A DNA stretch of 46,574 nt from Gemmatimonadales bacterium. Lineage in GTDB: Bacteria; Gemmatimonadota; Gemmatimonadetes; Longimicrobiales; Gaopeijiaceae. The stretch is from assembly GCA_007692665.1 (NCBI GenBank), contig REBP01000110.1:1-46574 (forward strand), given 5' to 3'. Below the pieces are notes generated by a model that saw only the letters and a list, made by a program, of their open reading frames with translations, was not told where the DNA came from and did no database searches. How positions within the stretch are numbered: position 1 is the first letter of the stretch; the number at the start of each line of letters is the position of its first letter. Below, piece by piece: positions 8,122 to 16,036 of the stretch. The position numbers and the translations under genes are program-made.

Positions 8122-8963
8122 CCCCGGTGGCACCGAGGCGCGCCTCCACAGGGGGCCGGAGGAGGATGCCCGCCCTGGCCCGGTATCTCCTGGTGACCTT
8201 CGGATGGACATGGACCGTCTGGTGGATCGCCGTGTTCGCTGGCCGGAGTCAGGTCGATCTGCCGCTCTCGCTGCTCTTCGTGACGGGTGGACTGGGTCCC
8301 GCGGTCGGAACGTTCTTCGTGGTCCGCACCATGGATCCCGCCTTTCGGCGAGAATTTGTCCGAAGGCTGTGGGATCCGAGGCGGATCTCGGCATCGTGGT
8401 GGCTCGCCCTGGCGGCGGTTTCCGTTGTCCCCGCCCTTGCAGGCTACCTGGCGGCGGCTGCCGCAGGTCACCCCCCGATCGCCACAACCGCGATCACGCC
8501 CGGAGCGGTCGCATTCACCATCGGTTTCGGCCTCGCTGCCGGAGCCGTCGAGGAGCCGGGTTGGCGGGGACTCGCGCTGGATCTCCTGCAGATCCGGATT
8601 TCCCCCGCCCTGGCTGCGATCCTTGTCGGGATCCCGTGGGCCCTGTGGCATCTCCCCCTGTTCTTCCTGGAGGGCACCTACCAGCATGCGCTGGGTCTGG
8701 GGTCCGCGCGGTTCTGGATGTTCAACCTGTTCCTGCTGCCGCTGAGCGTCCTCTACGCCTGGCTGTGCAACGGATCTCGCGGCAGCATCCTGATCGCCAT
8801 TCTGGCCCACGCGGGTACCAACGTTGCCGGAAGCCTGATCCCGCAGGATACGCTCTCGGACGCCTTCAGGATGATTGTCACCCTGCTCGGCGTTATCGTC
8901 GTCGTGTGGCTCACCCGGGGAGATCTCGGCCGTGCCTGCCAGGAGTCGGGATCCCCCGGGTGA
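8118..8963 (+). CDS. CPBP family intramembrane metalloprotease (CAAX/Abi-like)
   Basis: 281 residues, polytopic with about seven to eight membrane spans. ATG 8118 overlaps the upstream stop and follows CCGGAG. The Abi/CPBP motifs are present: EEPGWRG (EExxxR-type motif 1), WALWHLPLFF with the second-motif His, and ILAHAGTN with the third His. These side chains form the membrane-embedded metal site of glutamic-type intramembrane proteases. Family members process prenylated or anchored proteins, mature bacteriocins or give self-immunity; the substrate here is unknown. Coupling to the tiny Cys protein raises the possibility that the small protein is a partner or substrate, which is inference only. 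Confidence 0.85.
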   Translation: MTPVAPRRASTGGRRRMPALARYLLVTFGWTWTVWWIAVFAGRSQVDLPLSLLFVTGGLGPAVGTFFVVRTMDPAFRREFVRRLWDPRRISASWWLALAAVSVVPALAGYLAAAAAGHPPIATTAITPGAVAFTIGFGLAAGAVEEPGWRGLALDLLQIRISPALAAILVGIPWALWHLPLFFLEGTYQHALGLGSARFWMFNLFLLPLSVLYAWLCNGSRGSILIAILAHAGTNVAGSLIPQDTLSDAFRMIVTLLGVIVVVWLTRGDLGRACQESGSPG

Positions 8964-8999
8964 ACTCCCGGAGCGGAAGCAGCGGCGCGCGACTGCCGC

Positions 9000-9626
9000 G
9001 TGACTTCAGCGACACCCCACCACCCCCGAGGCCTCGTGAGTCCCACCACTGCCACATGCGCCCTGTGCGGCGAGATTGGCCAACAGCTGAACCCGCTGGT
9101 TCCCGACGAATTCCACCACGGGGTTCACCTGCACCTCCACTGCCTGAACTCGCCCGAGGGACGCGCGCGGGACCAGGCTCAGCGCGAGGCAGATCCGCAG
9201 TACGCACGCTACTCGATGCTGATCACGGTCGGACGCTCGGTGTCCTGCTCCCGCTGTGGGGCATCCGGGCGGCTGTCGCCCAAGGGCCATGGGATGGGCG
9301 CGGGTCGATGGGAGGAGAACTGCAGCACCTGCCATCGACATCGGGGCGGCCTCAACGCGTACCGGTCACCGGCGGAAGCCGCCCTGGTGCAGCAACTGCG
9401 AGTCCTGTGGCAGGGATTCAAGCTGGGTGAGGGCGTTCCCGGGATTCTCGAAGAGATCGCCGGACTCGACCACCTGGAACTGTCGGCCAGGACGTCGGCC
9501 GGGGAGGATGAGAGATGTCCTTGCGGCGGATCCCACTCCCTTGCCGCTCCTCCGCGGTGTGGTCAATGCAGGGAAGTGCTTCTCGAGTCCCCGTTTCACG
9601 TTGTCAATGCGTCGGGTCCAGCCTGA
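9000..9626 (+). CDS. Cysteine-rich (zinc-ribbon-like) protein of unknown function
   Basis: 208 residues from GTG 9000; GTG 9036 is an alternative. No signal peptide or membrane span. Cysteine pairs occur at CALCGE, CSRCGASG, CSTCHRH, CPCGG and CGQCREVLL, with His-rich EFHHGVHLHLHCLN between the first two, consistent with two or three zinc sites. The first CALCGE...HLHC pattern looks like an HNH/zinc-finger-type module but lacks a clear HNH nuclease signature. The C-terminal CPCGG...CGQC pair forms a possible separate ribbon. I do not recognise a family. It begins 37 nt after the CPBP gene, on the same strand. Confidence 0.65.
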   Translation: MTSATPHHPRGLVSPTTATCALCGEIGQQLNPLVPDEFHHGVHLHLHCLNSPEGRARDQAQREADPQYARYSMLITVGRSVSCSRCGASGRLSPKGHGMGAGRWEENCSTCHRHRGGLNAYRSPAEAALVQQLRVLWQGFKLGEGVPGILEEIAGLDHLELSARTSAGEDERCPCGGSHSLAAPPRCGQCREVLLESPFHVVNASGPA

Positions 9627-9663
9627 GCGGGACACCCGGGTTGCGCGTGCCGGCCCCGCGCGC

Positions 9664-9674
9664 GGTTAGCTTGC
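9664..9674 (+). promoter_or_regulatory. Candidate -10 element GGTTAGCTTGC
   Basis: GGTTAGCTTGC contains TAGCTT (TAnnnT) and lies about 32 nt before ATG 9705. Similar strings, GGGTAGCTTCC and GGTTAGGCTCC, lie upstream of the genes at 37451 and 41543. A TTG-type -35 is present only at a long spacing (TTGCGC, 20 nt), so this is a motif call rather than a full promoter. Confidence 0.25.
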
Positions 9675-9704
9675 AGGAAGGCCCTGCAACCCCCGAAGGA
9701 ATCG

Positions 9705-10226
9705 ATGTCCTTTCGCGTACTGTATTTCGTCTGCCTCTGCCTGCTCGCGTCAGCCTGCACCCCGGAGCCCCGGGTCGAGGGAGAAGCTCCGGAGGACACG
9801 GCGGGGAGCGCCGATTCGACCGACGAGATCCTGAGAGGCGCACGCGAGGTGCTCGTCGAGTATCTCGGCCACATCCGGGGCGGCCGGCATGAGGCAGCAC
9901 TGGCCCTCTACGGCGGCGACCCGGACGCGTTTCCCCGGCAGGCATGGTTCGGAACCGACACCCTCTCGGCAGAGCAGTTCCTGCGGGCAGCCTGCGCGGA
10001 CCGGATCCTCTTCTGCGATCTCGGCGTTCGCAGCGTCGTGGAGGCTCGGCTCATCGGGACGGACACCGTGCGCGTGGCAGTCGAGCTCGAAAACGGAGAC
10101 GGCACGCGCTTCGAGGCGCCGGCCGCGGGCGGCCAGCCGGGACCGGCAGACACGCTGTTCGAGTTCGACGTCCTGGCCCGGAACGGCACGTTCAGCGTGC
10201 TCAGCCTCCCGGTGTATCGACCGTAG
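9705..10226 (+). CDS. Lipoprotein of unknown function
   Basis: 173 residues. ATG 9705 follows CCGAAGGAATCG. The signal peptide ends in the lipobox LLASAC (Cys 18), followed by an acidic, Gly/Ser-rich linker. The mature domain begins ILRGAREVLVEYLGHIRGGRHEAALALYGG, which resembles the first helices of NTF2/SnoaL-like or DUF4878-type domains (a repeated unit with FxxALxxY). It ends with alternating beta strands (VRVAVELENGDG, TLFEFDVLARNGTFSVLSLPVY). Three internal Cys residues (CADRILFCD) may form a disulfide. Probably a periplasmic or surface lipoprotein; no function can be stated. Confidence 0.75.
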   Translation: MSFRVLYFVCLCLLASACTPEPRVEGEAPEDTAGSADSTDEILRGAREVLVEYLGHIRGGRHEAALALYGGDPDAFPRQAWFGTDTLSAEQFLRAACADRILFCDLGVRSVVEARLIGTDTVRVAVELENGDGTRFEAPAAGGQPGPADTLFEFDVLARNGTFSVLSLPVYRP

Positions 10227-10342
10227 GCCTCGTGGATTTCCGTCGTGAAGAGCGGGAGACCCCGGTTTCGTCAGTACGGGGGTATCAATCTGGCCGGACC
10301 ACCACGCAAGAAGGCCGGGGCCGGCGCGAACTGGCTCCGCCC

Positions 10343-10460
10343 TCAAGCCTGAAAGAGTTCGGTGTGGGTCCCGGTTCGGGCGAAGTAGATGTTGTCCCCC
10401 TCGATCCGGTAGACGAGAAGCCAGTCATCGGCCGGGTGGCTGCACGGTGAGCCATCATCA
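10343..10460 (-). pseudogene. Remnant of a YafQ/RelE-type toxin gene (C-terminal end only)
   Basis: The last 35 or so codons of this minus frame read ADDWLLVYRIEGD, then YFARTGTHTELFQA and stop. This matches the C-terminus of YafQ-type mRNA interferases, in which DWLLIYxI...RTGTHSDLF carries active-site residues. Upstream of SPCSHPADD the frame turns into Arg/Gly-rich noise, and no N-terminal half or DinJ-like antitoxin is seen. A full YafQ has about 90 residues, so most of the gene is gone. Read as an eroded toxin-antitoxin locus. Confidence 0.6.
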
Positions 10461-10596
10461 ACCCGCAGGTCCGCAGTGGAGGGAGCCCATGGAGCCCGAT
10501 GCCCGCCGCCGCCGGGGGAGCCGCGCTGGCAACCCTCTTCGGGTGAGCCGGCAGGGGCCGAGCCGGAGCTGCCGGGGCTCGGGACTCGCCCCCTCC

Positions 10597-10944
10597 TCAC
10601 TCCTCCGCAAGGAAGACCACCTCGCCCAGGAGGCCCGCGTTGTGCCGGACCAGTCTGGCGAGGAGGGGGGCCAGTGCCGCATCGGCCACGACGCCGGGCG
10701 CCTGGAGCCCCAGTCCCTCGATGAGCCCCAGGAGCCAGGCCTCCAGCCGGTCCCGCCGAAGCGGAGGCGTCACCAGGGGGGCGAACACCCGCCCCCGTGC
10801 GATCCCCTGCACGAAGGCCGGGTCCGACTCCCGCGGATGCACCCTCAGTAGGAGGATCGGCGCGCCCTCGCCCGCCCTCCGGTAGGGGACGGACGTGCCG
10901 TCCACCTCGATCTGCGCCCTCGTCACCCCGCCCAGTGCCTCCAT
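10597..10944 (-). CDS. Short hypothetical protein with alpha/beta-hydrolase-like start
   Basis: 115 residues, ATG 10944 to TGA 10597. The beginning QIEVDGTSVPYRRAGEGAPILLL resembles the first two strands of an alpha/beta hydrolase (xGxxVxYRxxGxGxPxLLLH). The remaining sequence has no GxSxG nucleophile elbow and no catalytic Asp/His pattern, and the protein is less than half the usual length. It ends LVRHNAGLLGEVVFLAEE. It could be a truncated hydrolase or a separate small family. Codon use looks normal. It lies between a toxin remnant and a divergent lipoprotein operon, in a region that appears to have been rearranged. Confidence 0.5.
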   Translation of the reverse strand: MEALGGVTRAQIEVDGTSVPYRRAGEGAPILLLRVHPRESDPAFVQGIARGRVFAPLVTPPLRRDRLEAWLLGLIEGLGLQAPGVVADAALAPLLARLVRHNAGLLGEVVFLAEE

Positions 10945-11057
10945 CGTGCGCTCCCGGGTTCCTGTCGTGGATCCTCACGCCCCCATCGGGGCGCCTTCTA
11001 GATTCGCGAGCCCCGATTACCGGAGCCGCCGACGGGAAGGCGCCTGCCCTCGGCCGG

Positions 11058-11070
11058 CGTTTAATCGGCC
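11058..11070 (+). promoter_or_regulatory. Shared upstream motif CGTTTAATCGGCC (copy 1)
   Basis: The 13-mer CGTTTAATCGGCC occurs here, about 100 nt upstream of ATG 11170, and again at 35348-35360, about 115 nt upstream of ATG 35475. It contains TTTAAT, five of six matches to TATAAT, so it may be a -10 element or a regulator site. No convincing -35 is seen at this copy. Confidence 0.35.
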
Positions 11071-11169
11071 CGTAACCGCATCCCCCGAAGCTGTCTTCAC
11101 GTGACGACCCGACGCCGGCAGCGCCGCCGCGGGCACGAACCTGAACTCGATCTTTCCGGAGGGATAACC

Positions 11170-12084
11170 ATGGAACGCAGGAACAGGCTTCACGCGATCA
11201 GGAACGCGAACTGGCACCGGATCGCGCGATCGGCCGATCACATCACGCTTGGGGCCCTGGCTGCCATGGCCACCGTCGTCCCGCTGGTGGTAGCTTCGGC
11301 CGGGCTAGCAGACGAGGCCGCCCACGTCCGGTACGGGGCGGAGGTCGCGGTGGGGCAGGGCGTGGCGCGGAGCTACGTGATCGTGAACGGCGGGGTGGTG
11401 GAGGAAGTGGGTGTGGCCCTGTCCGAGGGCGCGATGCACGGGCTGCCGCAGGTGGATGGGCACGGGGCGCACCCTGGGCACGAGGGGCACGGTGGGCGTG
11501 CAGGCGCCGAGGAAAACCACGAGGCGCCTCCGGGGCATGTGGAGTTCGTGCTCGCCATGCCCGCGGACCATGGGACGCCGTTCCGCTTCGTGGGGCTGGA
11601 CTGGAACCCGCTGGGGCATCCGCCGGAAGGGGTCTACGACGCCGCGCACTTCGACATCCACTTCTACACGATTTCGGAAGCCGAGCGGAACCTCATCGAC
11701 CCGGCGCACCCGGACTTCGCCCGGAAGGCGTCGCGGGTGCCGGACATGGCCGTGGCCCCGGACGGCTACCTGCCGCACCACGCCCTGGAGCAGGGGGAGC
11801 CGGCAATGTTCACCGTCCCGCGCATGGGGCTCCACTGGGTGAACCCGGCGGGGGCGGAGTTTGCCGGTGCGCCCTTCACGGCGGCCATGCTCTACGGGAG
11901 CTGGGACGGCGAGTTCATCTTCGTCGAGCCCATGGTGGCGCGGGACTTCCTGCTCCGGGACCCGGACCTGTCCATGCCGCTTTCCCGGCCCGCGAAGGGC
12001 TACGCACCCGGCGTTCTCCGGGTCTACCGGGATGCGGTGACGTCGGAGTACCGCATCGCGATCCGTGACCTGGAGACCCGCTGA
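11170..12084 (+). CDS. Secreted TTHB210-like (DUF5602) protein, copy 1
   Basis: 304 residues. ATG 11170 has GGAGGG at 11158-11163. An extended N-terminus precedes a hydrophobic signal (LGALAAMATVVPLVVASAG) with probable cleavage near LADEA; no lipobox Cys. The mature domain has the hallmark HGTPFRFVGLDWNPLGH, GVYDAAHFDIHFYTI, MGLHWVNPAGAEF and MLYGSWDGEFIFVEPM, conserved His/Asp-rich segments of TTHB210-like domains, which were first described as an anti-sigma-system component in Thermus. A His/Gly-rich insert (HGAHPGHEGHGG) could bind metal. The close paralog at 22646 shares all core blocks. It is followed 20 nt later by a lipoprotein gene. Biochemical role unknown. Confidence 0.8.
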   Translation: MERRNRLHAIRNANWHRIARSADHITLGALAAMATVVPLVVASAGLADEAAHVRYGAEVAVGQGVARSYVIVNGGVVEEVGVALSEGAMHGLPQVDGHGAHPGHEGHGGRAGAEENHEAPPGHVEFVLAMPADHGTPFRFVGLDWNPLGHPPEGVYDAAHFDIHFYTISEAERNLIDPAHPDFARKASRVPDMAVAPDGYLPHHALEQGEPAMFTVPRMGLHWVNPAGAEFAGAPFTAAMLYGSWDGEFIFVEPMVARDFLLRDPDLSMPLSRPAKGYAPGVLRVYRDAVTSEYRIAIRDLETR

Positions 12085-12103
12085 GGCGGGAAGGGAGACG
12101 CTG

Positions 12104-12835
12104 ATGATGACGCGACGTGTGACCCTGGCCCTGTGGGGGCTCGCCCTGGTGGGGATGGGCGGGATGGTGTCGGGCTGTGCCTCGAAGGGCAAGCTCGGCG
12201 AGTACGAATTCCGGGACCGGACGGTCTCGGTGGTGGCGCTCGGGAACCCCCGGCCCCAGGTGCTCACGAACCCGGAGCTGGAAGTGAACCTCTCGAACCC
12301 GCTCCAGGCGGCGCTCCGGATCGGGGCGGACGTCCTCAAGGAGGTGGAGGCCGCCCGGGCGCGCCCCCGCCTCGAGGCCGCGGCGACGAAGGCCGACGTG
12401 CAGGGGCGGATGATGGAGCAGGTGCTCCACGGCGTGGCCGCCGAACTGCGGGCGATACCGGTGCCCGCGGCCGACGCCAGGAGTGCGGAGTTCGAGGTGG
12501 AGGTGGTGCTCAAGCGGTACGGCATCGATGCCGACGGGTGGCTGAGCCCCGCCCACTTCTTCGTGGAGTCCGAGGTGGTGCTCCGGGAGGCGGCGACCGG
12601 CCGGCGGATCTGGAAGGGGAAGGTCACCGAGCGCGAGGCCGTGACCCCGCGCCTGCTCGGGATGCGGGGCACCGTGTGGGCCGAGGGCGAGATCGTGAAC
12701 GACGTGATCACGGCGGCGGGGCTGTCCTCGCTGTCGTCGGAGGCCATGGTGCACGCCCTGGAGGCGCTGGCCGACTTCTCGGGCGATGCCGTGCTGCGGA
12801 AGTTCAGGAGGGGACTGGAGGCGTCGAGGAGGTAG
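12104..12835 (+). CDS. Lipoprotein of unknown function
   Basis: 243 residues. ATG 12104 follows GGGAAGGGAGAC; lipobox VSGC (Cys near residue 26) ends the signal peptide. The mature part has EVNLSNPLQAALRIGADVLKEVEAARARPRL, a helical stretch, and then a beta-rich region AEFEVEVVLKRYGIDADGW...FFVESEVVLREAATGRRIWKGKV. This layout recalls outer-membrane assembly or curli-type accessory lipoproteins that pack a helix against a sheet, but I do not recognise a family. It is 20 nt downstream of the TTHB210-like gene, so the two are almost certainly one operon. Its 3' end overlaps the convergent methyltransferase gene by 32 nt. Confidence 0.75.
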   Translation: MMTRRVTLALWGLALVGMGGMVSGCASKGKLGEYEFRDRTVSVVALGNPRPQVLTNPELEVNLSNPLQAALRIGADVLKEVEAARARPRLEAAATKADVQGRMMEQVLHGVAAELRAIPVPAADARSAEFEVEVVLKRYGIDADGWLSPAHFFVESEVVLREAATGRRIWKGKVTEREAVTPRLLGMRGTVWAEGEIVNDVITAAGLSSLSSEAMVHALEALADFSGDAVLRKFRRGLEASRR

Positions 12836-13709
12836 ATTCGACGGCATCTCGAGCCGGCCGTCGGGCCAGGAAGAGCCCGTACCGCATGGCACCCACGCGG
12901 TAGGCCGCCCAGATCCGGAACACGGTGCGCGCGAAGACGCGGCTCCGGAACGCCGGGTCCCGGAGGAGCTTTCGAAGCTCCGGGTCCCGGCGCGCGGCCC
13001 GGGCCAGGCGCGAGGCCGACACCGACCAGGTGCGGCGCACGCGGTCGCTCAGGTCGTGGAACTCGAGGGGTTCAAGCCCGGCGTCTTCCATGAGAGCATG
13101 GGTCTCGGAGGCGGAGCCCATGCCCGGAAGCTCGCCCTCGATGCAGATGGGCTCCAGGAGAAACCGCCGGGCCAGCGGGCCGGGGGACTCGGAGGTGAGC
13201 CACACACACATGATGAGCCGACCCCCCGGCCGGAGCGTGCGTGACACCTGGCGGAAGAAGGCACGCTGGTCGGGCATGTGGGTCAGGCACTCGATGGCGA
13301 CGACGACATCGAAGGCCTCGCCCTCGAAGTCGTTGGCAAGCCAGTCGCCCTGGTGGAAGCGGAGGGAGGCGCCGGGGGGAAGGGCGTCCGGCGCGCTCCG
13401 CCGCGCGTGGTCCACCTGGGCCCGCGAGAGCGTGATGCCCTGGACCCGGGCGCCGTGCTCCAGGGCCAGGATCCGTGAGGTGGCGCCGTACCCGCACCCC
13501 ACGTCGCAGACCTCGGTGCCGGGGCCCACCCGGGCGAGTTCCGCCACCCGGTCCACCAGGCGGGCGGCGGCGTGCTGGGGATCGTCGTGGCGGCTCTCGA
13601 AAAGGCCGTGATGGAGATGCTCGCCCCACAGCTCCCGGTAGATCCGGTCGAGTTCGTCGTAGTGGCGTGCGACGTCGTCGGGCCGGGCGGGCCGGGGGGG
13701 CGTGATCAC
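12804..13709 (-). CDS. Tocopherol/sarcosine-type SAM methyltransferase
   Basis: 301 residues. The opening VARHYDELDRIYRELWGEHLHHGLFE is characteristic of the gamma-tocopherol/sarcosine-dimethylglycine/CFA-like methyltransferase group. Motif I is complete (VCDVGCGYGATSRILA), followed by VQGITLSRAQVDHAR, DVVVAIECLTHM and RTLRPGGRLIMCVW. It transfers methyl from SAM to a small molecule, commonly an amine or a quinone-like ring; substrate unknown. The C-terminal third is Arg-rich with a hydrophobic helix (RIWAAYRVGAMRYGLFLA). ATG 13709 is the first in frame; the upstream SD is not obvious. The gene converges with, and overlaps, the lipoprotein gene by 32 nt. Confidence 0.82.
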   Translation of the reverse strand: MITPPRPARPDDVARHYDELDRIYRELWGEHLHHGLFESRHDDPQHAAARLVDRVAELARVGPGTEVCDVGCGYGATSRILALEHGARVQGITLSRAQVDHARRSAPDALPPGASLRFHQGDWLANDFEGEAFDVVVAIECLTHMPDQRAFFRQVSRTLRPGGRLIMCVWLTSESPGPLARRFLLEPICIEGELPGMGSASETHALMEDAGLEPLEFHDLSDRVRRTWSVSASRLARAARRDPELRKLLRDPAFRSRVFARTVFRIWAAYRVGAMRYGLFLARRPARDAVESTSSTPPVPS

Positions 13710-13752
13710 CGGATCACCGCGGGGTCACGGGCGCCGAGTCACCGGAGCCGGT

Positions 13753-15849
13753 TCACCGGCCCCAGGTCCCCCGGAGGCCCACCTGCACGGAGCGCCCGGG
13801 ACCGGGTTCGAAGAACCGACCACCGAAGGCGTTCACCGCCACCGAGGCCGTGTGCATCTCGTCCAGGAGGTTGGTCACGGCAAACCAGGGCTCGAGCCCC
13901 GAACCGGTCCCTGTCCCGAGGGTCCACTGCGGCGCTGCCACCCGCAGGTCCCAGAGCGTGTGCGAGGGGGCGGTGGCGGTGTTCATGTCGTTCACGGGAA
14001 CGCCGTGGAGGTAGTTGCCTGCGAGTTCCACCCGTGCGCCCGCCGGGGTCCAGATCGTCGCGAGCCGGGCCCGGTGCGGGGCCACCCCTGGGATGCGGTT
14101 CCCGCCCAGGTCCTCCCCGTCCAGCTCGAAGGTGCGGAAGCGGGCGTCGGTCCAGGTGTAGGCGACCTCGGTGCGGAGCACCCCGGGAACCGGCCGGGCC
14201 GACAGCGTGGCCTCGAGGCCCTGGTGGTACGAGGACCCGGCGTTCCGGAAGAAGGTGCGCCCCGGCGCCTGCGGGACCTCGAAGGGCACGAGCTCGTTCT
14301 GGAGGTTCGTCCGGTAGGCCGTGAGCTCCCAGCTCGCGCGGCCGTCCACCGCTCCCCGGACCCCGAGCTCGCCCGAGTACCCCCGCTGCGGCTCCAGGTC
14401 GGGGTTGAAGCCGCCGGCCCCGTCGGGGCGGTTGGCGAGTTCGGTGGTGGACGGGGTCTCGAAAAAGCTTCCCACGGATGCGAAGAGGTGGGTCTCTCCG
14501 GCGAGGGGCAGGTGGATGCCGAGGGAGGGGCTGATCGCCGTCATGGTGCGGTCACCGGTGGCGTCGGCCTCGGTGGGCCCGCGATCGAAGCGGTCCTCGG
14601 CCGCGAAGGCGTGGTGGTCCCAGCGAAGTCCGCCCATGACCTCGCCGCGGGCGGCGGGGAGGGGGAGCGTGCCCTGGAGGAAGAGCCCGGTGCTCCGGAC
14701 CGTCTCCTTCTGGTCGAGGGTCAGGTTCCCCCGCTCGCCCATCTGGTTCTGGAAGTTGAGCCGCTCGTCCAGCTGAAGGTCGGCTTCGACCCCGGCCACC
14801 CACTGGAGGGCGCCCCATCCGGTGTCCACGGAGCGGCCGATCTGAGTGCGGAGCCCGAAGGCGTCCCGGTCCAGGTCGATGATGTCCGACGGGATGGGGT
14901 TCAGCACGTACCGTCCGATCCAGAACGCCGACAGGTCCAGGTCCCAGCCCTCGGTGGTGCCGGTCCAGCGGAGGCCCGCCTGCTGCTGGCTCACCTCCTT
15001 GCCGGCGCGCTGCACGGTGTTGAAGCCCCAGGCCGGCCGGGTGTCGAGCTCCCGCTGGGCCTCGGGGAGGGAGCCGGGGTTCTCGGCGTCCAGCTCCAGG
15101 AGGTTCAGCGTGAACGCCAGCGACCCCCCCGCCAGGGGGCGGAGGAAGCGGGCGTTCAGCCCGAGCCGGTCGGTCTGGCCGTAGGTGCCCTCGGCGCCGT
15201 CCTGCGGCCGGGACCGGTAGCCGTCCCAGGTCATGGAGGAGAGGGTGACCAGGTAGCCCGTCTCACCTGCGGTGCCCGATGCCGTGGCCTGGCCTCGCTG
15301 GAGCCCGTGGCTTCCACCCACCACCTCGGCCTCGAGGAGGACCGGGTTGACCGGGGGGCGGCGGGTCTGGAAGGAAAGGACCCCCCCCGAGGCGTTGCCG
15401 TAGAGGGCCGACGCGGGCCCGCGGAGTGCCTCCACGCGGCCGAGCGACCCGATATCGAGATGGTCGAGGGTGGACTGGCCGTCGGGGAGGGTCGCGGGAA
15501 TGCCGTCCACGATGACCCGGATCCCACGCACCCCGAACTGCGACCGCGCCCCGAAGCCCCGGATCGCCACCCGCTCGCCCACCGCCGGGTTGTAGCGGTT
15601 CTGCACCTGGACCCCGGGAAGCCCCTGGAGGGCCTCCTCCAGGAAGGCTCCGCTCCGGGCGCGGCGGAGGTCCTCCTCGCCCCGGATCGATACGGCCAGC
15701 GGCGCGTCGAGGAAGCGGAGCGGCGTGCGGAGGACGGTGACCTCCACCCCTTCCACGCGGATCGTGTCGGAGGGGGGCGCGGCCTGGGCCGACGAGAGGT
15801 CGGGGACGAGGAGCGCGAGGGCGAGGATCAGGGCGGCTGCGAGGCGCAT
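13753..15849 (-). CDS. TonB-dependent outer-membrane receptor
   Basis: 698 residues from ATG 15849, giving signal peptide MRLAAALILALALLVPDLSSAQA; an upstream ATG 15888 would add a non-signal tail. The plug domain spans roughly residues 30-165: RVEGVEVTVLR, LEEALQGLPGVQVQNR, ERVAIRGFGARSQFGVRGIRVIVDGIPATLPDGQ, EALRGPASALYGNASGGVLSF. The remaining 500 or so residues form a beta-barrel with regular strand pairs. The pattern is that of siderophore or metal-chelate receptors (FecA/FhuA-like), but the ligand cannot be read. The C-terminus is VQVGLRGTWGR, with Arg rather than the usual terminal aromatic residue. It lies downstream of the histidine kinase gene on the same strand with a 187-nt gap. 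Confidence 0.88.
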   Translation of the reverse strand: MRLAAALILALALLVPDLSSAQAAPPSDTIRVEGVEVTVLRTPLRFLDAPLAVSIRGEEDLRRARSGAFLEEALQGLPGVQVQNRYNPAVGERVAIRGFGARSQFGVRGIRVIVDGIPATLPDGQSTLDHLDIGSLGRVEALRGPASALYGNASGGVLSFQTRRPPVNPVLLEAEVVGGSHGLQRGQATASGTAGETGYLVTLSSMTWDGYRSRPQDGAEGTYGQTDRLGLNARFLRPLAGGSLAFTLNLLELDAENPGSLPEAQRELDTRPAWGFNTVQRAGKEVSQQQAGLRWTGTTEGWDLDLSAFWIGRYVLNPIPSDIIDLDRDAFGLRTQIGRSVDTGWGALQWVAGVEADLQLDERLNFQNQMGERGNLTLDQKETVRSTGLFLQGTLPLPAARGEVMGGLRWDHHAFAAEDRFDRGPTEADATGDRTMTAISPSLGIHLPLAGETHLFASVGSFFETPSTTELANRPDGAGGFNPDLEPQRGYSGELGVRGAVDGRASWELTAYRTNLQNELVPFEVPQAPGRTFFRNAGSSYHQGLEATLSARPVPGVLRTEVAYTWTDARFRTFELDGEDLGGNRIPGVAPHRARLATIWTPAGARVELAGNYLHGVPVNDMNTATAPSHTLWDLRVAAPQWTLGTGTGSGLEPWFAVTNLLDEMHTASVAVNAFGGRFFEPGPGRSVQVGLRGTWGR

Positions 15850-16036
15850 GGTGGAGGGGGGTGGCGAGGAGGTCAGGGCGGGTACCATGTGTCAGAACCC
15901 CGGGCTTTGCGGAAAGGTGCGCAGGGGGCGGCGGGCGTCCGGCAGGGTTCACGTGTCGCGCTCGTGAACCGCGCCATCGGCGGCTTCCCGGGGGCCTCCG
16001 TCCCGGAGGCGATGTCGAAGGGTCTCCGGCCCGCGT

